Positions 1 to 6,902 of a stretch of 30,542 nucleotides of DNA are shown here, piece after piece. The notes beneath the pieces are model-generated. The model was given only the letters and a program-made list of their open reading frames with translations. It had not been told where the DNA came from and made no database searches. The DNA comes from an uncultured Acetatifactor sp. GTDB taxonomy: Bacteria; Bacillota; Clostridia; Lachnospirales; Lachnospiraceae. Position numbers and translations under genes: made by a program. The DNA is taken from assembly GCA_910584435.1 (NCBI GenBank), contig CAJUAP010000049.1, positions 1-30,542 of the forward strand. The letters run 5' to 3'. Within the stretch, counting starts at the first letter, position 1. Each line of letters opens with the position of its first letter.

Positions 1-61
1 TATAACTAAAAAATCCTTGAAAAATAAGGAAAAAAGACTTGACTAAATAGGGAGTGTATTT

Positions 62-1096
62 ATGAATCAAAACAATTCCTGTAACTGCTGCCAAAATCAG
101 TGTAATCCTCCCTGCTGCGAGCGTGGGCCTGCAGGACCCAAGGGCGATCCGGGGCCAATGGGACCACAGGGTGATGTGGGACCACAAGGCCCCAGAGGTA
201 TTCCTGGCCCCACTGGTCCGACTGGTCCAACTGGTTCTATGGGGCCGCAGGGCGTAACCGGGCCGCAGGGAGTTCAGGGCGTAACCGGTCCGATTGGAAT
301 TCAGGGTCCGAAGGGGTGTCCGGGAGATGAAGGTCCGATGGGAGCAACCGGCCCGACAGGAGCCACCGGAGCCACAGGAGCAGACGGAGCGACAGGCCCG
401 ACCGGGGCAACAGGTGCAACGGGAGCGGATGGAGCGACCGGCCCGACCGGGGCAACGGGAGCAGACGGAGCGACCGGCCCGACAGGAGCAACGGGAGCAG
501 ACGGAGCCACAGGCCCGACAGGAGCAACGGGCCCGACCGGAGCCACTGGGGCAACGGGTGCGACGGGTGTTGCCGGTACAGGAGCCATCATTCCGTTTGC
601 ATCGGGGCTTCCGGTTGCCTTGACTACAATCGCCGGAGGGCTTGCTGGGCTTCCTGCCTTTGTCGGCTTTGGAAGCAGTGCACAAGGCCTTACGCTGCTG
701 GGTTCTACAATTGATATCACGAATGCCAGCGGAACGCTTTCCAACTTTGCATTCCAGGTTCCGCGTGCAGGTGTCATTACTTCATTCAGCGCATTCTTTA
801 GTACAACGGTGGCACTTTCCTTAATAGGATCCACTGTAACAGTAAGGGCGCAAATCTATCAATCCGTGACGCCGAACAATGTATTTTCTCCCATTGCAGG
901 AACACTGATTAACCTGACACCATCACTTTCAGGAGTAATATCCATTGGGACATTGTTAAACGGTGCACTTACAGGACTTAATATTCCGGTAACGGCCCAG
1001 ACGCGACTGATGCTGGTATTCTCAGCATCGGCGAGCGGATTGGCTTTAGTCAATACAATTGCAGGATATGCAAGTGCCGGCTTAAGCATCAATTGA
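62..1096 (+). CDS. Collagen-like protein with BclB-type C-terminal domain (probable spore-surface protein)
   Basis: This 344-residue protein has three parts. Residues 1-21 are a cysteine-rich head with clustered CC pairs. Residues about 22-172 are an uninterrupted Gly-X-Y collagen-like region, mixed at first and then made of GATGPTGATGADGATG-type units. Residues about 173-344 form a hydrophobic, Ser/Thr/Gly-rich globular domain starting GTGAIIPFASG, which I recognise as resembling the C-terminal domain of BclB-type exosporium proteins. In that family the collagen region trimerises and is O-glycosylated on Thr, and the C-terminal domain forms the outer tip. No signal peptide is visible, which fits assembly on spores from the mother cell. 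The start is supported by AGGGAG at 49-54, seven bases before ATG. A hairpin terminator follows. The fold class is secure; spore location is inference. Confidence 0.9.
   Translation: MNQNNSCNCCQNQCNPPCCERGPAGPKGDPGPMGPQGDVGPQGPRGIPGPTGPTGPTGSMGPQGVTGPQGVQGVTGPIGIQGPKGCPGDEGPMGATGPTGATGATGADGATGPTGATGATGADGATGPTGATGADGATGPTGATGADGATGPTGATGPTGATGATGATGVAGTGAIIPFASGLPVALTTIAGGLAGLPAFVGFGSSAQGLTLLGSTIDITNASGTLSNFAFQVPRAGVITSFSAFFSTTVALSLIGSTVTVRAQIYQSVTPNNVFSPIAGTLINLTPSLSGVISIGTLLNGALTGLNIPVTAQTRLMLVFSASASGLALVNTIAGYASAGLSIN
341..568 (+). repeat. In-frame tandem repeat encoding the Thr-rich collagen stretch
   Basis: Degenerate 9-bp Gly-X-Y codon triplets group into higher units of about 27-36 bp encoding GATGADGATGPT-type blocks (residues 94-169). 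Near-identical units sit side by side, so slippage or recombination could change copy number in frame. GC content here is well above that of the flanks. Confidence 0.85.
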
Positions 1097-1121
1097 TAGC
1101 AAACGATTAGAACAGTAATTA

Positions 1122-1156
1122 TTTTCGGAGGTTCCATACTTTGGAGCCTCCGAAAA
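1122..1156 (+). terminator. Hairpin terminator after the collagen-like gene
   Basis: A 15-bp stem (1122-1136 with 1142-1156, one G-U pair) encloses a 5-base loop, 25 bases after the stop codon. The stem ends are A/T runs, so the base of the hairpin supplies T residues, but no separate T tract follows. It would work in either orientation. Confidence 0.75.
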
Positions 1157-1226
1157 GTCTGTTGATGATTAGAATAGAGCGGTGGCCGAGCAGCATCATA
1201 TTGCCCTTAGAGGACGAAATGTGCCG

Positions 1227-1256
1227 TTGACTGCCATTGTATGAAAATGATATACT
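1227..1256 (+). promoter_or_regulatory. Probable sigma-A promoter for the 139-aa unknown gene
   Basis: TTGACT at 1227-1232 and TATACT at 1251-1256 are separated by 18 bp, about 80 bases before the next start codon. Each hexamer is one base from consensus. Confidence 0.6.
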
Positions 1257-1334
1257 TGAAGCAGACCGGCTGAGGGAAAGCTGTGTCGGAACGGAGATGG
1301 ATGCAAGTGGATACGGGGCTGTAAGGAGGGTATC

Positions 1335-1754
1335 ATGAGAATTTTAGGGGAAAAGGAAATGCATAAATTAATATGCGAGATGGGGCATGATTTTAACGGA
1401 GAGAAAGAAACGTTGATAAATTCCGAAAGTTCTGAAGTTGATAAATCTTATTTATACGCAGTATTTCTGGATTCCCTGGTGAGGAAGGGAATGGCTGAAA
1501 AGACTTCTTTTTCAGGGGAAACAATATGGTACAGCTATTATTTTTGGTTATGCATGTATGCGGAATTGGAAGGAACTGACGGCGGAATGGAAGATTACAT
1601 ATCCCATGCGCTGGAGATGATGGATCATGAATTGGATGAAGATATAGATTGTGATTTTCTCGAAAATATGGAAAATGTCATTGAGAAAAACCACGATGTG
1701 GATATAATATTAAAAATCATCAACAGCCAGAGCATTCAGACAGATGAGATTTGA
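1335..1754 (+). CDS. Small acidic protein of unknown function
   Basis: A 139-residue protein I do not recognise. The start is well supported: GGAGGG at 1325-1330 lies four to five bases before ATG, and a promoter-like pair sits 80 bases upstream. It is strongly acidic, above all in the C-terminal half (MMDHELDEDIDCDFLENME), has an aromatic patch around residues 60-75 (IWYSYYFWLCMYAE), and has no signal peptide or membrane segment. It is probably a cytosolic helical protein. It has its own promoter and no close partner, so context suggests no function. Confidence 0.75.
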   Translation: MRILGEKEMHKLICEMGHDFNGEKETLINSESSEVDKSYLYAVFLDSLVRKGMAEKTSFSGETIWYSYYFWLCMYAELEGTDGGMEDYISHALEMMDHELDEDIDCDFLENMENVIEKNHDVDIILKIINSQSIQTDEI

Positions 1755-2122
1755 TGTGGAAGCAGGCCGACTGTTATGAGAAAAGGAAACAGTTCAGACA
1801 GCCCTTGCCGCAAAGTCATAATTGCGTTCTAAAGGCGGCGTACCGTCTTGCAATTTTGCGAGGCTTGCATGAAGAATTTGTGTAGGAGTGTATGGTCATA
1901 TAGTAAAAAATGTGGTACACTAACATTGTATACTCCAGGAGAAAAGTAAGGGAGAAGTTTAGACGTACAGAGGAAATTCCAGCATTGGGAATCAAATATG
2001 ACAGAAGCAGAAAGCAAAGCCCCAGAAGGAGTGGGCGCGGCACCGATAAAGAGGTGGGCGTTGCCTTCTCTTGGCGGCATGTAGGAAGAATGATTAGTAG
2101 AAGGGACAGGAAAGGAGATGCT
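1755..2122. other. Intergenic region of 368 bases, mostly featureless
   Basis: There is a small inverted repeat (ACTGTT/AACAGT near 1770-1793) just after the unknown gene, and an AT-rich stretch at about 1895-1930 with weak promoter-like hexamers. A 28-codon ORF at 1998-2084 is described separately. An open frame runs into the downstream SDR from 1910, but its translation is Arg/Lys-rich and unlike an SDR N-terminus, so I treat it as non-coding. Confidence 0.5.
1998..2084 (+). pseudogene. Possible relic of a MATE-like transporter N-terminus
   Basis: A 28-codon ORF ending at TAG. Its last part (GAAPIKRWALPSLGGM) resembles the cytoplasmic start and first helix entry of MATE-family exporters, where a short hydrophilic head leads into a PI-x-R/K-L-x-x-x-A-L-P motif. 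No ribosome site is visible and nothing like the rest of a transporter follows. It could equally be chance. Confidence 0.2.
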
Positions 2123-2860
2123 ATGTTAAAGAACAAAACTGCTGTTGTAACCGGCGGAACCCGTGGGATAGGGTTCGCCATAGTAAAAAGGTATCTGGAC
2201 AATGGAGCGAATGTTGCCATAGCCGGTTCTCGCCAGGAAACCGTGGATAAGGCACTGGCCGGACTTACAGAATATGAAGGGCATGTCATGGGAATCTGGC
2301 CTAATCTCTGTGATCCGGAGGAAGTGGCAGAAAGTTTTGCTTCCGTGAAAGAAAGATTCGGAAGTTTGGATATTCTGGCTAACAATGCGGGAATCTCTTC
2401 CAGAACAAGCCTTTATGATTACACATTGGAGGAATTTACGAAAATAGTGGATATCAATTTGAAGGCGGTATTTGTCTGCTCACAGGCGGCTGCCAGGATA
2501 ATGAAGGAGCAGGGGGGCGGTGTTATTATCAATACCAGTTCCATGGTGAGTCAATATGGCCAGCCGTCCGGGTGCGGATATCCTGCTACCAAGTTTGCCG
2601 TTGATGGTCTGACGAAATCACTGGCAAGAGAGCTGGCAAAAGATAAGATCCGCGTCAATGCGGTGGCACCGGGTGTAACGAAGACGGATATGGTAGCGGC
2701 ACTGCCCAAAGAGATGGTTGACAGAATATCTGCAGGAATACCGCTGGGACGGCCGGGAGATCCGGAGGACATTGCCAACGCCTACCTGTACCTGGCCAGT
2801 GATCTGGCTGCTTATGTGACCGGCGCCGTAGTGCGTGTGGACGGCGCGGCAATGACATAA
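2123..2860 (+). CDS. Short-chain dehydrogenase/reductase (SDR), FabG-like
   Basis: A 245-residue classical SDR, an NAD(P)-dependent oxidoreductase in the cytoplasm. The cofactor motif TGGTRGIG is at residues 10-17, NNAG at 87-90, and the catalytic residues are Ser140, Tyr153 and Lys157 (YPATK). The C-terminus (AAYVTGAVVRVDGAAMT) is the usual SDR ending, with Ala in place of the more common second Gly. Length is normal. I chose ATG 2123 because AAAGGAG (2111-2117) sits just before it and the family motif then falls at residue 10; the open frame to 1910 adds 71 atypical residues. The substrate cannot be read from sequence; the FabG-like label is structural only. A second, distinct SDR is at 20537-21271 on the other strand. 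Confidence 0.92.
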   Translation: MLKNKTAVVTGGTRGIGFAIVKRYLDNGANVAIAGSRQETVDKALAGLTEYEGHVMGIWPNLCDPEEVAESFASVKERFGSLDILANNAGISSRTSLYDYTLEEFTKIVDINLKAVFVCSQAAARIMKEQGGGVIINTSSMVSQYGQPSGCGYPATKFAVDGLTKSLARELAKDKIRVNAVAPGVTKTDMVAALPKEMVDRISAGIPLGRPGDPEDIANAYLYLASDLAAYVTGAVVRVDGAAMT

Positions 2861-2873
2861 AATGCGGGTGCTT

Positions 2874-3045
2874 GGGCAGATGCGGAACAAATTGCCGCAA
2901 GCAGTAATTGAATAGCCCGGCTAAGAAATGTCAGGAGGAAATATTAACAGCATCTGCCCGGACAGTACCCGGAACAATGCGCGGCTATGCACTTCAGACG
3001 AGTGTTGTTCTGCCGTTCATGGTGCTGGAAGGGCAGATGCGGAAC
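2874..3045. repeat. Alternating direct/inverted 10-15 bp repeats between the SDR and flavoprotein genes
   Basis: GGGCAGATGCGGAAC occurs at 2874-2888 and again at 3031-3045, and the inverted form GCATCTGCCC lies between them at 2950-2959. The middle copy could pair with either outer copy in a 10-bp stem, but not with both at once. No T tract follows either arrangement. Confidence 0.5.
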
Positions 3046-3066
3046 TTAAAATAGGAGAAAAACAGT

Positions 3067-3684
3067 ATGAATAAGAAGACAATGTATCAGCTAACTTATG
3101 GTTTGTTCGTTCTCACGTCTGCTTATGAGGGCAGAGAGAGCGGCTGTATTATTAATACGGCAGGACAGGTGACATCCGAGCCGAACAGAATCAGCATTGC
3201 GGTGAACAAGGCGAATTTTACACAGGAATTGGTGCAGAAAAGCGGAAAATTTAATGTTTCTATTATCAGTGAGAAAGCGGATTTTGAGCTTTTCCGTCAT
3301 TTTGGGTTTCAATCGGGACGCACTGTTGATAAGTTTGCCGATTATGCCAATGTGAAACGCAGCTCTAACGGTTTATACTATGTGACCGTGGGAACCAACG
3401 GTTATATCAGCGCTGCAGTGGAGCAGTCCATTGACCTGGGAAGCCATACTTTGTTTATTGCCTCTGTAGAGGATATGGATTTGCTGGCAGATGTCCCGTC
3501 AGCCACCTATGCATATTATCAGTCGGAAATAAAGCCCAAGCCTGTTCAGTCAGGGACTTCCGGCAAAACGGTATGGCGCTGCAAGGTCTGCGGTTATGTA
3601 TATGAAGGGGAAGAACTTCCGGCAGATTTTATCTGTCCTTTGTGTAAGCACTCTGCGTCTGATTTTGAGAGAGTTGTTTTATGA
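3067..3684 (+). CDS. Flavin reductase-like (FMN-binding) protein with C-terminal rubredoxin domain
   Basis: A 205-residue protein. Residues about 1-155 match the flavoredoxin/flavin reductase fold: an N-terminal Thr-rich strand, CIINTAGQVTSEPNRISIAVNK, and a later GSHTLFIASVEDMD segment typical of the FMN-binding barrel. Residues 168-205 are a complete rubredoxin with iron ligands Cys172, Cys175 (CKVCG) and Cys190, Cys193 (CPLC). This layout is the high-molecular-weight rubredoxin found in anaerobic clostridia, which passes electrons from NAD(P)H donors to flavodiiron-type oxygen or NO reductases. GGAGAAA lies six bases before the start. No flavodiiron partner is in the window, so its acceptor is unknown. 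Confidence 0.92.
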   Translation: MNKKTMYQLTYGLFVLTSAYEGRESGCIINTAGQVTSEPNRISIAVNKANFTQELVQKSGKFNVSIISEKADFELFRHFGFQSGRTVDKFADYANVKRSSNGLYYVTVGTNGYISAAVEQSIDLGSHTLFIASVEDMDLLADVPSATYAYYQSEIKPKPVQSGTSGKTVWRCKVCGYVYEGEELPADFICPLCKHSASDFERVVL

Positions 3685-3881
3685 CAGCTGTGGGTGGAGG
3701 CAGATGCAGAAAATCTGTGACGGCAGCCTACATAGGATGAATATTGGAGCACCGGATTATGAATTGTGCTGGTCTGTTTATGCCTGGAAAAGGATATATG
3801 CAGACAGCAGACAGATGGGTGATGCTATGTGCGGCATCAATAGATTGCGGAATACGAATTCCAGAGAAGGATTAGAGATAT

Positions 3882-5144
3882 ATGAGTGTTGGTTTCAGCG
3901 TGGCCGGTAGTGTCAATCAGATTGAGAAAATGATTCAGACAGCCCGTGATATAGCGGAAAAGCAGGGCTGCAGAATCGGGGTGGGTGAGGAAGGAATGTG
4001 CATTGTGTTTTGTCCCATGGGCTGCCTGGACGTTACATGGAGCAGGGATGAAGAGAGGCCGGGGAAGTGGCTGGTGGAGTCTGACTGTCAGACATCGCAG
4101 GTGGGAGCAGGATTCCATAAAGCGGCACTGGAAATGATAGAAGCGTTTGGGATAGAAGATATGTCGGTGGATGATGAGACGGATTATTACAATCACCGGG
4201 ATTTCCAAAGGATGAAAAGGGAGCATTTTTATCCCTGGATGACACAGCTGCTGAGAATATGTGAGAAGCTGTTCTCGGAAGACGGCAGCGACCAGGTATG
4301 TCTCTGCTGGGATCTGGATTTGTATAAACCGGAAACGGTGGAGCGGACAGTGGTGACACCCCTGGGGCGTTATACTTTGGAGTATTTGAAGGGAATATTG
4401 GAACAGCAGGGCGAAGAAGCGCTGGCGGAGAGATGGTTCTTGTGGAAGAATGAAGAAAGAGATGCATTGTTCTATCGGAACCGGGCACTGTATGAATTGT
4501 GGGTAGAATGTTATTTTGCACCTTCTTCCAGAAGTGACAGAGATAGGGAAATCAATGGGAATATTTTGGATGATTTGGAGAGGGCCTATAAAATAGACGC
4601 TCAACTGCCTATTCCATATGAGACATACAAGGAGGTGTGCAGACTGCATGGGAGGATACCCGTGATAGATGGTAAGGTGGAGGAACTTTCTTATGAATTT
4701 CCTGCAGGGTATCGTAAAAGTCTGGTGGCAGAAGCCATTGGAAGTCTTCGGCTGATGCTTCCAGGCTCCTATATGTATGAATGGGAAGAAGACGGGGAAG
4801 GCGGCAGTACCAATCTGTGGTGCGATGATTCCGCAGACAGCCCCGTATGGAGGGTAAGTTCTTATCAAAGAAGTTATGGAGAGGCAGAGTTTACCAATGG
4901 CCTGAAGGGTGTCAGAGATTTGGAAGAGTATGAAATACCAAACGGGCGCATGCGTTTTGGCTGGAGGGAATGCGGAAAAAATAGTGAGAAGTATTATATG
5001 GTGGAATGTGAAGTGATTACCGGACAGTTTCTTTATCTGATTACAGTTGCTTATTTAAAGCAGACAGAGAGAAAGGGAATTGTGGAATTGCTGCACAAGA
5101 TGACAGCAGTACCCAGGCGTCCGACGGGAGAGAATAGGACATAA
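3882..5144 (+). CDS. Unknown 420-residue soluble protein
   Basis: I do not recognise a family. The protein is acidic, Trp/Tyr/Glu-rich and has no signal peptide or clear membrane helix. The N-terminal 60 residues (SVGFSVAGSVNQIEKMIQTA, then a CPMGCLDVTW strand) look like a small alpha/beta domain; the middle is helical (LEYLKGILEQQGEEALAERW); the C-terminus again has beta-rich segments (MVECEVITGQFLYLITVAYL). The start at ATG 3882 has AGAAGGA 12 bases upstream, which is a long spacing. Long overlapping frames on the opposite strand are Pro/His-rich shadows. A general role such as immunity or housekeeping cannot be assigned. Confidence 0.75.
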   Translation: MSVGFSVAGSVNQIEKMIQTARDIAEKQGCRIGVGEEGMCIVFCPMGCLDVTWSRDEERPGKWLVESDCQTSQVGAGFHKAALEMIEAFGIEDMSVDDETDYYNHRDFQRMKREHFYPWMTQLLRICEKLFSEDGSDQVCLCWDLDLYKPETVERTVVTPLGRYTLEYLKGILEQQGEEALAERWFLWKNEERDALFYRNRALYELWVECYFAPSSRSDRDREINGNILDDLERAYKIDAQLPIPYETYKEVCRLHGRIPVIDGKVEELSYEFPAGYRKSLVAEAIGSLRLMLPGSYMYEWEEDGEGGSTNLWCDDSADSPVWRVSSYQRSYGEAEFTNGLKGVRDLEEYEIPNGRMRFGWRECGKNSEKYYMVECEVITGQFLYLITVAYLKQTERKGIVELLHKMTAVPRRPTGENRT

Positions 5145-5271
5145 CATGTAGAAGCACTGCATGAATCGGCAGGAAAGGCCCATGAAAAGCAAGGAAAACC
5201 TGCAAAAAGGATGATGCTTATAATAGAATGGCAGAATGGAAAACCAGCGATGAATCATAAAGGGGGTGATT

Positions 5272-5299
5272 AAAAAGTTCGCAGTGATGCGGGCTTTTT
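5272..5299 (+). terminator. Hairpin terminator ahead of the solute-binding lipoprotein gene
   Basis: The 11-base arms AAAAAGTTCGC (5272-5282) and GCGGGCTTTTT (5289-5299) pair with two G-U wobbles around a 6-base loop and end in five T residues. It lies 128 bases after the unknown gene and 28 bases before the next start codon, so it could act as a terminator or as an attenuator in the lipoprotein leader. Confidence 0.6.
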
Positions 5300-5327
5300 G
5301 TAAGGAATATTGTCAGGAGGAGGAAGT

Positions 5328-6842
5328 ATGAAAAGTAAAATAGTAAATAAATTGTTGGCAGCAGTTCTTGGCGCCTGTGTGGTGTTGGGAGCAGCCGCCT
5401 GTAGCAATCATGATAATCCCCCCGATTTTTCCGCAGGTAATAAAGGTTCTTCGGCAGACGCAGGTAACAATCAGGCAGACAGCACTTCCGGGGATAAGAA
5501 CATTGCGAAACCGGCATCGATTTCGTGGTGGACTCATGATGGCTTGAATAAAGAAAACGGAGCAGAAGAGTGGTTTGCGGAATTTGAGAAGTTCACTGGA
5601 ATTCATCTTGATCATCAGTTTATTTCTAACAATGAATATTATATCAAGCTGGGGCTGGCATTTGCATCTAAGGAGATTCCGGAAGTATTTGACTTGAATG
5701 GTTCTAATCTTGCAAGATATGCTTCTCAGGGAGCCATACATGATCTGACAGATCTGGTCAGGAATGCTGATTTCTATGATAAGGTAGATCCGGCGCTTTG
5801 GGAGGCAATTGCTATTGACGGCAAGATTTATGCTGTTCCGGAGGAGATTCCTTCTGCGGTTGTGACTTATGTGCGGGGCGATTGGCTGGAGAGACTTGGC
5901 ATGGATGTGCCTGCCACTTATGAGGAATTTCTGGAAATGCTCCGTCGTTTTAAAGATGAGATTCCTGAGTGCGAGATTTGTTTGACCGCGCCCGGCGTTG
6001 GGAGTGAGAGGGGGCTGCCTGAATTCTACCAGGGCGCACATTTTGGTTTTGCCAAGGTAAACGGTGAGTGGATTGACGGTTTTGCACAGCCTGATATGGC
6101 GGCAGCCATGCAGAGAATGCAGGATGCCTACAGGGAAGGATTGTTGGACAGGCAGATTATCACCAACACCACGACTACCTGCCGTGATGCGTGGTACGAG
6201 GGAAAGGTGGGGGTATTCACCTATTGGAGCGGCAAGTGGGGAGGCACACTCCAGGAGAAACTGGAGGTCAACAATGCCGGCGCCATCGCCCAGCCCATTG
6301 AGCCCATTCAGGAAGCCACCTATTATTTCTCACCGCCGGGAGGGTATTGTATCTCCAGCCAGGTAAGCGATAAAAAAGCGGAACAGATCTTTGAGTACTT
6401 TTTTGAATATATGCATGACGGCGGCGAGGGACAGGTATTGTTCCAGAGCGGTGTGGAAGGCGTTCACTGGGAGCAGGACGGCGATATGATTAAGCCGCTG
6501 CCCAACCTGGCTGATGGCGCTACTGTGACTACAAGCGCATGGATTACACCCTGGCTGGCCATATCTCCTTTGGAGGTAACGGATAAGAAAATCAAACAGG
6601 CGGATGCTGTAGTAAATTCCCTGGCAGTAACCGATAAATATGCCAAACAGGTTGCAATTACTCCTGTTTCCGATGCTTTGAACAGAATCTCTTCTGATCT
6701 GGACCGGGCGAAGAGCAGCATTCTGGCAAGAGTTGTCATGGGTGAAATGACAGTGGATGCGGCGGTGGAAGAATACAGGAAAGTAGCAGAAGAACTGAAT
6801 GTAGAACAGGTTCTGAAGGAGCTGAATGGCAGCGGATATTGA
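5328..6842 (+). CDS. Extracellular solute-binding lipoprotein (ABC sugar-type, family 1)
   Basis: A 504-residue lipoprotein. The lysine-rich head, hydrophobic core and lipobox LGAAAC put the lipidated cysteine at about residue 23, followed by a Ser/Asn/Gly linker. The mature part has the family-1 pattern: ISWWTHDGLN, WFAEFEKFTGIHLDHQF, a KEIPEVFDLNGSNLARYASQG pocket segment, and a hinge-like IYAVPEEIPSAVVTYVRGDWLERLG. These proteins capture oligosaccharides at the membrane for ABC import. ATG 5328 follows AGGAGGAGG closely. No permease or ATPase gene adjoins it; the next gene, 60 bases on, is a YesN-type regulator. It may feed a permease encoded elsewhere or present ligand to the regulator. 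Substrate is not readable; the nearby GH43 gene suggests plant-wall sugars (inference). Confidence 0.9.
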   Translation: MKSKIVNKLLAAVLGACVVLGAAACSNHDNPPDFSAGNKGSSADAGNNQADSTSGDKNIAKPASISWWTHDGLNKENGAEEWFAEFEKFTGIHLDHQFISNNEYYIKLGLAFASKEIPEVFDLNGSNLARYASQGAIHDLTDLVRNADFYDKVDPALWEAIAIDGKIYAVPEEIPSAVVTYVRGDWLERLGMDVPATYEEFLEMLRRFKDEIPECEICLTAPGVGSERGLPEFYQGAHFGFAKVNGEWIDGFAQPDMAAAMQRMQDAYREGLLDRQIITNTTTTCRDAWYEGKVGVFTYWSGKWGGTLQEKLEVNNAGAIAQPIEPIQEATYYFSPPGGYCISSQVSDKKAEQIFEYFFEYMHDGGEGQVLFQSGVEGVHWEQDGDMIKPLPNLADGATVTTSAWITPWLAISPLEVTDKKIKQADAVVNSLAVTDKYAKQVAITPVSDALNRISSDLDRAKSSILARVVMGEMTVDAAVEEYRKVAEELNVEQVLKELNGSGY

Positions 6843-6902
6843 TTTCCGGCAGAAAAATACCTGAAAATGTAAGTGCCGTTTTTGTCAGAATTGGGGGTTA
6901 GG

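Noticed and set aside
301..834. Pro/Ala/Val-rich 177-residue frame on the minus strand
   Set aside because: It is the antisense shadow of the Gly-X-Y codons; GC-rich repeats keep several frames open. No ribosome site or independent protein signature.
1910..2122. 71-residue N-terminal extension of the first SDR
   Set aside because: Arg-rich, unlike any SDR N-terminus, while a good ribosome site precedes ATG 2123 and places the cofactor motif correctly.
3837..4868. 343-residue minus-strand frame
   Set aside because: His/Pro/Cys-rich antisense shadow of the 420-residue gene, without a start signal.
5254..5331. Possible leader peptide (GTG 5266) ending in an ATGA overlap with the lipoprotein start
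   Set aside because: GGGG directly abuts the GTG, leaving no ribosome spacing, and the frame runs through the terminator hairpin. Likely chance.
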